Made by a program: the position numbers and the translations under genes | Source: Manis javanica | Lineage: Eukaryota > Chordata > Mammalia > Pholidota > Manidae | Assembly (NCBI RefSeq): GCF_040802235.1 | Contig: NC_133161.1 | Location: 106,843,001 to 106,907,000 of the forward strand | Length of the DNA stretch: 64,000 nt | Direction: 5' to 3' | Notes under the pieces: model-generated | What the model was told of the DNA's origin: nothing | Database searches by the model: none | Seen by the model: the letters and a program-made list of their open reading frames with translations, nothing else | Part shown: positions 60,318 through 64,000 of the stretch, piece after piece | How the letters are laid out: every line of letters begins with the position of its first letter | Position numbering within the stretch: the stretch's first letter is position 1

Positions 60318-60939
60318 GCTTATGGCTTTTCTGAGGCCAGCTCTTTCGTGGGGTCCGGCTCCTGGTCCCCTGACCTTGGAATTTATGGCTTAGAACCCAC
60401 AAAAGCATAGTTCATACCTGGTAGCATCATTTTGATGGGTCGTGTGTGTGCCCAGGTATCTGAGTACACGTTAACATGGTAGGGGAAAAGTGGAAATAAA
60501 AGCGTGAATATCAGCAGAACTGTTTTCAGGTTTGGTAAAACCACGTTTACTAATCATCATTTCTTCACAGATCTCAGTGTTCTAAGTCTCACTTCCCCTC
60601 CGGAGCTCCCCATGTATTTTGTATTTGGAAAGGTAAAAGTTTGCCAAAACTACTAATAAAATTTTGAAGGGGGCATTTGTCTGAGTATGGAATCTTAGGC
60701 AAGTGAGGGTTCTCTAAATCCCTTTTCTTATATGTAATCAAAAACTGGATAAAAATAGGGGTGTTAGTGATCGAGTTAGCTAAAATGCCTAAGTTGACTT
60801 GCAAACTGCCTTATAAAGCACCTTCTATACCCCCAGTACATGTCAGTCTCTTTCTTCCCCGTGAAAATTCAGTCCTGTGGCTTAAAGTTCACATGCTATT
60901 AGTTTTTCTCTAGATTTCTTCTGTTTGCAAATACATAAG
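60318..60939. other. Intron 1 sequence, nothing recognised
   Basis: Unique-looking sequence between two ERV remnants. Confidence 0.45.
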
Positions 60940-61319
60940 TGTAACTCCGGGAGACGAAATCACAGGATAAAATACCTCTAACACTGAAATCAGTCAAAGG
61001 GGAAAATAAAGCTTAAAACCCGTTTATTGCTTACAAACTGCAGACCAGGGCAGTTTGTTTCCTGATCAACCCAAAGTAAATTAGACCTCTTCCACACCTC
61101 TCAGGTTCAGATAAGCCCTCAGTTGGCTGGATAATGACCCATTGGCATCGAGATGAACCATTCTCCACCCCTGAGGAATGCCTATTGATGTGCAGATACC
61201 CTAAAGCGATACTTCTCTCCACCCCTGAGGATGCACTAAAGCCAGACAGGATATTCTGGAAACATAACAATTTTACCCACAGGCCACTCCTCCAGAAATC
61301 TGGCCTTACACTTTACTCA
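60940..61319 (-). repeat. 3' LTR of the ERV-L-like remnant
   Basis: On the minus strand it starts TGAGTAAAG directly after the polypurine tract, has AATAAA/AAGC around 61003-61010 and ends GGAGTTACA at 60940. Shared blocks with the other LTR include ccacccctgaggaatgcctat and gaggatgcactaaagccag. Confidence 0.75.
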
Positions 61320-61593
61320 TTCCCCCTTTTTCTCAGTGGCCCCTGGGCCTGAAATCTGAAACATTGTGACCAGACTAATGAATACAATAGCAACAGTAAT
61401 AGAATCATGATAATCCTCAAGCCAGAGGATTCAGCCTATGCAGATTAAGTAAATGTGCTTTACAACACAATCTCTCACTAAGCACAAAATGTTTAATACA
61501 CTAACACACTATTATTATTTGCTACACTTGTTTACTCATTCCTAACAACCATGCTAGATTACTCACAAAACTTTTACCGAACATTAGACAAAA

Positions 61594-62523
61594 TCAAGCC
61601 GTCCAAAGCTCGTCTATTTCAGCTGTCACATGGCAGCTGCAGCCAGGGGGCACATCCTGGCCACAAGGACTGTAGAAGAAAATAACCATGATCTTTGGGG
61701 TCACTCTGCTGTTACTCCACAAATACACAGGAGGCCAGCTTCCAGGCCTTTTCCCCAAGATGCCAGAAGAGCCAGCCATCGCCAGTCTATGTGTTGAAAT
61801 ATCCACGGCCACGTCCATTTAACAGTATCTAATTTCCACTTTATTTCTAATTGCTGCACCCATATTTGCAATGCATGTCCAGTAAAGTGGGTATCTTGAT
61901 CGGACTCGATCACTGGCAGCTGGCCATAGGCTGCAGAGAGACGCTCCAGGCTCCTCTTGGTGGTTTGCTGATCCTCATGACATGCAGAAAGAGAACCAAT
62001 AGTCCAGTAGCCGTATCCACAAAAGTCATGGCATACTGATATCCTTTTGATATGGACAGAGGCTCATATAGTCTGTCTGCCAGCTGAGGAGGGCTGTTGT
62101 TCCCCTTACTACTGTCCCATGCTGCTGTGGGACTTGGTGTAAGTCCCTCTGAGAGCACACAAGGAGCTCTTTCCAGGCTCGGCTGGCTTCTTCAAAAGTC
62201 AATGGTAAGCCCAACCAATAGGCTATAGCCCACATTGTCTTTTGCCCCATGTGCAACAAATGTTGATATAGCCATTGGGCCACATCAGAGGCAGGCTTTC
62301 CTTCTAGCCAGAGCACCTGGGCCAATGTGTCTGCATTATTATTCCTTGGGGATGCCAAAGGCAAATGGCCAGTCACATGATATACGTAGGTGTCTGTGCC
62401 ACACCACTCCGTGGCCTTTGTGTCCAGTCTCACACCCACCCTGCGATGGGACAGGTGGTTATTACCTTGGTTGGAGCTATTCCGTAATGGGCTCCATAGC
62501 CAGCAAGGCGTGGTACACAGCAC
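61594..62523 (-). pseudogene. ERV pol remnant (RNase H end to integrase), broken
   Basis: Overlapping minus-strand frames in collinear order. 62026-62523 holds the end of RNase H (HVTGHLPLASPRNNNADTLA) and an integrase zinc-binding-like His pair (QHLLHMG), but only one of the expected two cysteines. 61910-62158 holds the first catalytic-Asp region (TFVDTATG). 61701-61913 holds the second Asp (ESDQDTHFTG). The third catalytic Glu is not recognisable. Frames are shifted relative to one another, so it is dead. Confidence 0.65.
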
Positions 62524-62806
62524 CCAGTCGCTTCTCTATCAAGGTGTACCAGACCTCTGCTCCTTTCCATAGTTGTGACCAGGTTCCAGCTGACAGCAGG
62601 AGCAGCTGAAGCAGCCTGCGGCTTTGGCCATGGGCCTAGGTCAGCGCAGGCAGAGGTGGTGGTCACACCTCCATGACCACACAAGTGCAGACAAACGTTC
62701 CTCTGCGCAAGCGCCACTTCTCACCATTATCTCTAGGGGCAGCGCTCCCAAAGGACATCCACTATGACAGATTTCGGGTTCACAGATGCTGTCGACTACC
62801 ACCAGA

Positions 62807-63167
62807 TGTAACTCCAGGGAGAGGAAATCCCGAGACAAAATACCTCTATCAAATGGAGCAATAAAGTTTAAATCAGGCAAATGGAAAAATAAAGTTTAAA
62901 ACCCATTTATTTCTTAGAAACTGCAGTTCAGGACCGTCTCTTTCCAGCTCTGGCTGAAGTAAATTACACCTCCCCCTCACCTCTCAGGTTCAGATAAGCC
63001 TTCTGTTGCCTAGGTAACTACCCATTGATATGGAGATGAACCATTATCCACCCCTGAGGAATGCCTATTGATACGCATATGCATTAAAGCCATACTTCTC
63101 TCTACCCCTGAGGATGCACTAAAGCCAGTTGAGATATTCTGGAAATATTACAATTTTACCCAAAGTA
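62807..63167 (-). repeat. 5' LTR of the ERV-L-like remnant
   Basis: Homologous to 60940-61319 from its inner end (gtaactcc at 62808) to 'caattttaccca'. The outer 40-50 bases are lost or diverged. It contains a local duplication of the cattt...aataaagtttaaa block (62858-62902). Differences from the partner LTR are many, so the insertion is old. Confidence 0.7.
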
Positions 63168-63879
63168 AGATTTCTCTTACGCTTGTGACTTAGTGATCAA
63201 ATTTTTTATAATAAAAATAAATCTCTGCCAAGATTTAAAAAGACCCGTCGTTCATACTTCTCAGTTGCTATGTCAATACTCTTTGGAATAACAAGGCAAT
63301 AACTGTTTACTTAAATGAACTTCTGACCACCATTTGAGTCTCCATGAGAACAATGAAGAGATGTGAGCACTCGAGTTTCATTTAATACCTCACAAAAGGA
63401 GATACACTCTGGTTCTGAAATTACATTCTTTTCTTTTTACCCTTTATATATGGTAAACTTGATTTTGACCTCAACTATATACGAAACTGACTTATGTAAA
63501 GAAAATAGAACCACAAATAACTAATTGGGCTTTGTTATTATTTATCTCTATGCAATTAAACAAAAGTTCGGGTGGACCCTGTACCAGTGTTTTGATCATA
63601 TGATAAAGAAAGGGAAATGGAAATTGTGTTGTTCCTGGACATGCAAAGGAGAGCACATTAAGGTGAGAGGAGCATTGTGATTTTAAAAGGTGGAGACAAT
63701 GCTTATTAGTTACAGGAAAATCATAAAAAGACAAGTTGTCTTCTGTATAGATATTTTATGATTGGCAGATTTACATTTGTAATTCTTAAAATGTTAAGAT
63801 AGGAATGTAATTAAGATAGAAGATTTCAAATATATTTCCATTTGTTTTGATTGACATGAAGTCTTAAGAAAATTGAGGG
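63168..63879. other. Intron 1 sequence, nothing recognised
   Basis: AT-rich, no gene or repeat that I can name. Confidence 0.45.
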
Positions 63880-64000
63880 TGTTATGGATTGAATTGTGTC
63901 TTCTAAAAAGGCATGTTGAAGTCAACTGCTGAATTTTCAGAATGTACCTTATTTGGAAATAAGGTCATAGCTGATGTAATTAGTTGAGACAAGGTCACAC
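63880..64000 (+). mobile_element. MLT1-type LTR (ERVL-MaLR), start only
   Basis: Starts TGTTATGGATTGAATTGTGT and continues with 'gtaccttatttggaaataag' and 'tgatgtaattagttgagaca', the classic MLT1 order. It runs off the window end. Confidence 0.75.

Larger units (their letters stand above)
60940..63167 (-). mobile_element. ERV-L-like provirus remnant, antisense in intron 1
   Basis: Two related LTRs (60940-61319 and 62807-about 63167) flank about 1.49 kb of internal sequence with a pol end. Order on the minus strand is LTR, RNase H/integrase remnant, polypurine tract (gagaaaaagggggaa, 61320-61334), LTR. Gag, protease and most of reverse transcriptase are deleted. No env is present, which fits an ERV-L type, where integrase is followed by the 3' LTR. 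The class assignment is inference. Confidence 0.7.

Noticed and set aside
1..64000. CRISPR arrays, bacterial operons, tRNA or rRNA genes
   Set aside because: No direct-repeat/spacer pattern, ribosome-binding-site-led gene strings or cloverleaf/rRNA sequence; the window is mammalian.

Overview
This is non-coding-rich nuclear DNA from a placental mammal. Roughly two thirds of the window is LINE-1 (L1) of several ages, and there are endogenous retrovirus (ERV) pieces, old mammal-wide repeats (MIR-like, MER20-like, MER53-like, MLT1-like) and one CpG-island promoter with a first coding exon. I see no Alu, B1/B2, carnivore SINEC, BovB or equine SINE. That, with the L1 style, makes a SINE-poor laurasiatherian such as a pangolin a reasonable guess, but the sequence does not prove the species.

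Layout. 1-2937: old L1 fragments and anonymous sequence. 2955-10988: a composite element on the + strand, consisting of a complete-structure L1 (5'UTR, broken ORF1, broken ORF2, 3'UTR), a poly(A) tract, a short unknown segment, a second poly(A) tract, then the end of an ERV (transmembrane env part plus LTR) and a final poly(A). 11006-16925: full-structure L1 on the minus strand. 16926-23965: an older minus L1 split by a younger, internally deleted minus L1 (18572-21668). 23966-33960: about 10 kb of mostly unique sequence with old repeats. 33975-36173: + strand L1 whose 5'UTR is joined straight to the ORF2 end. About 36520-42897: full-structure minus L1. 42898-54990: an old minus L1 split by a second copy of the composite element (43468-51435) and by a solo LTR (52256-52643). 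54991-55690: another old L1 end. 55691-58809: mostly unique. About 58810-59700: CpG island with exon 1 of an unidentified gene (ATG 59285, splice donor 59471). Its intron 1 runs to the window end and carries a solo LTR (59809-60312), an ERV-L-like remnant (60940-63167) and an MLT1-type LTR (63880 onward).

Main result. The two composite copies have the same L1-poly(A)-segment A-poly(A)-ERV-poly(A) order, and each is bounded by its own different target-site duplication (2938-2954/10989-11005 and 43452-43467/51436-51451). The L1 and the ERV tail therefore moved as single units, at least twice, from a chimeric source element. This resembles how SVA-type composites use an ERV end, but here it is attached to an L1 with both ORFs. 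Neither copy in this window has intact ORFs.
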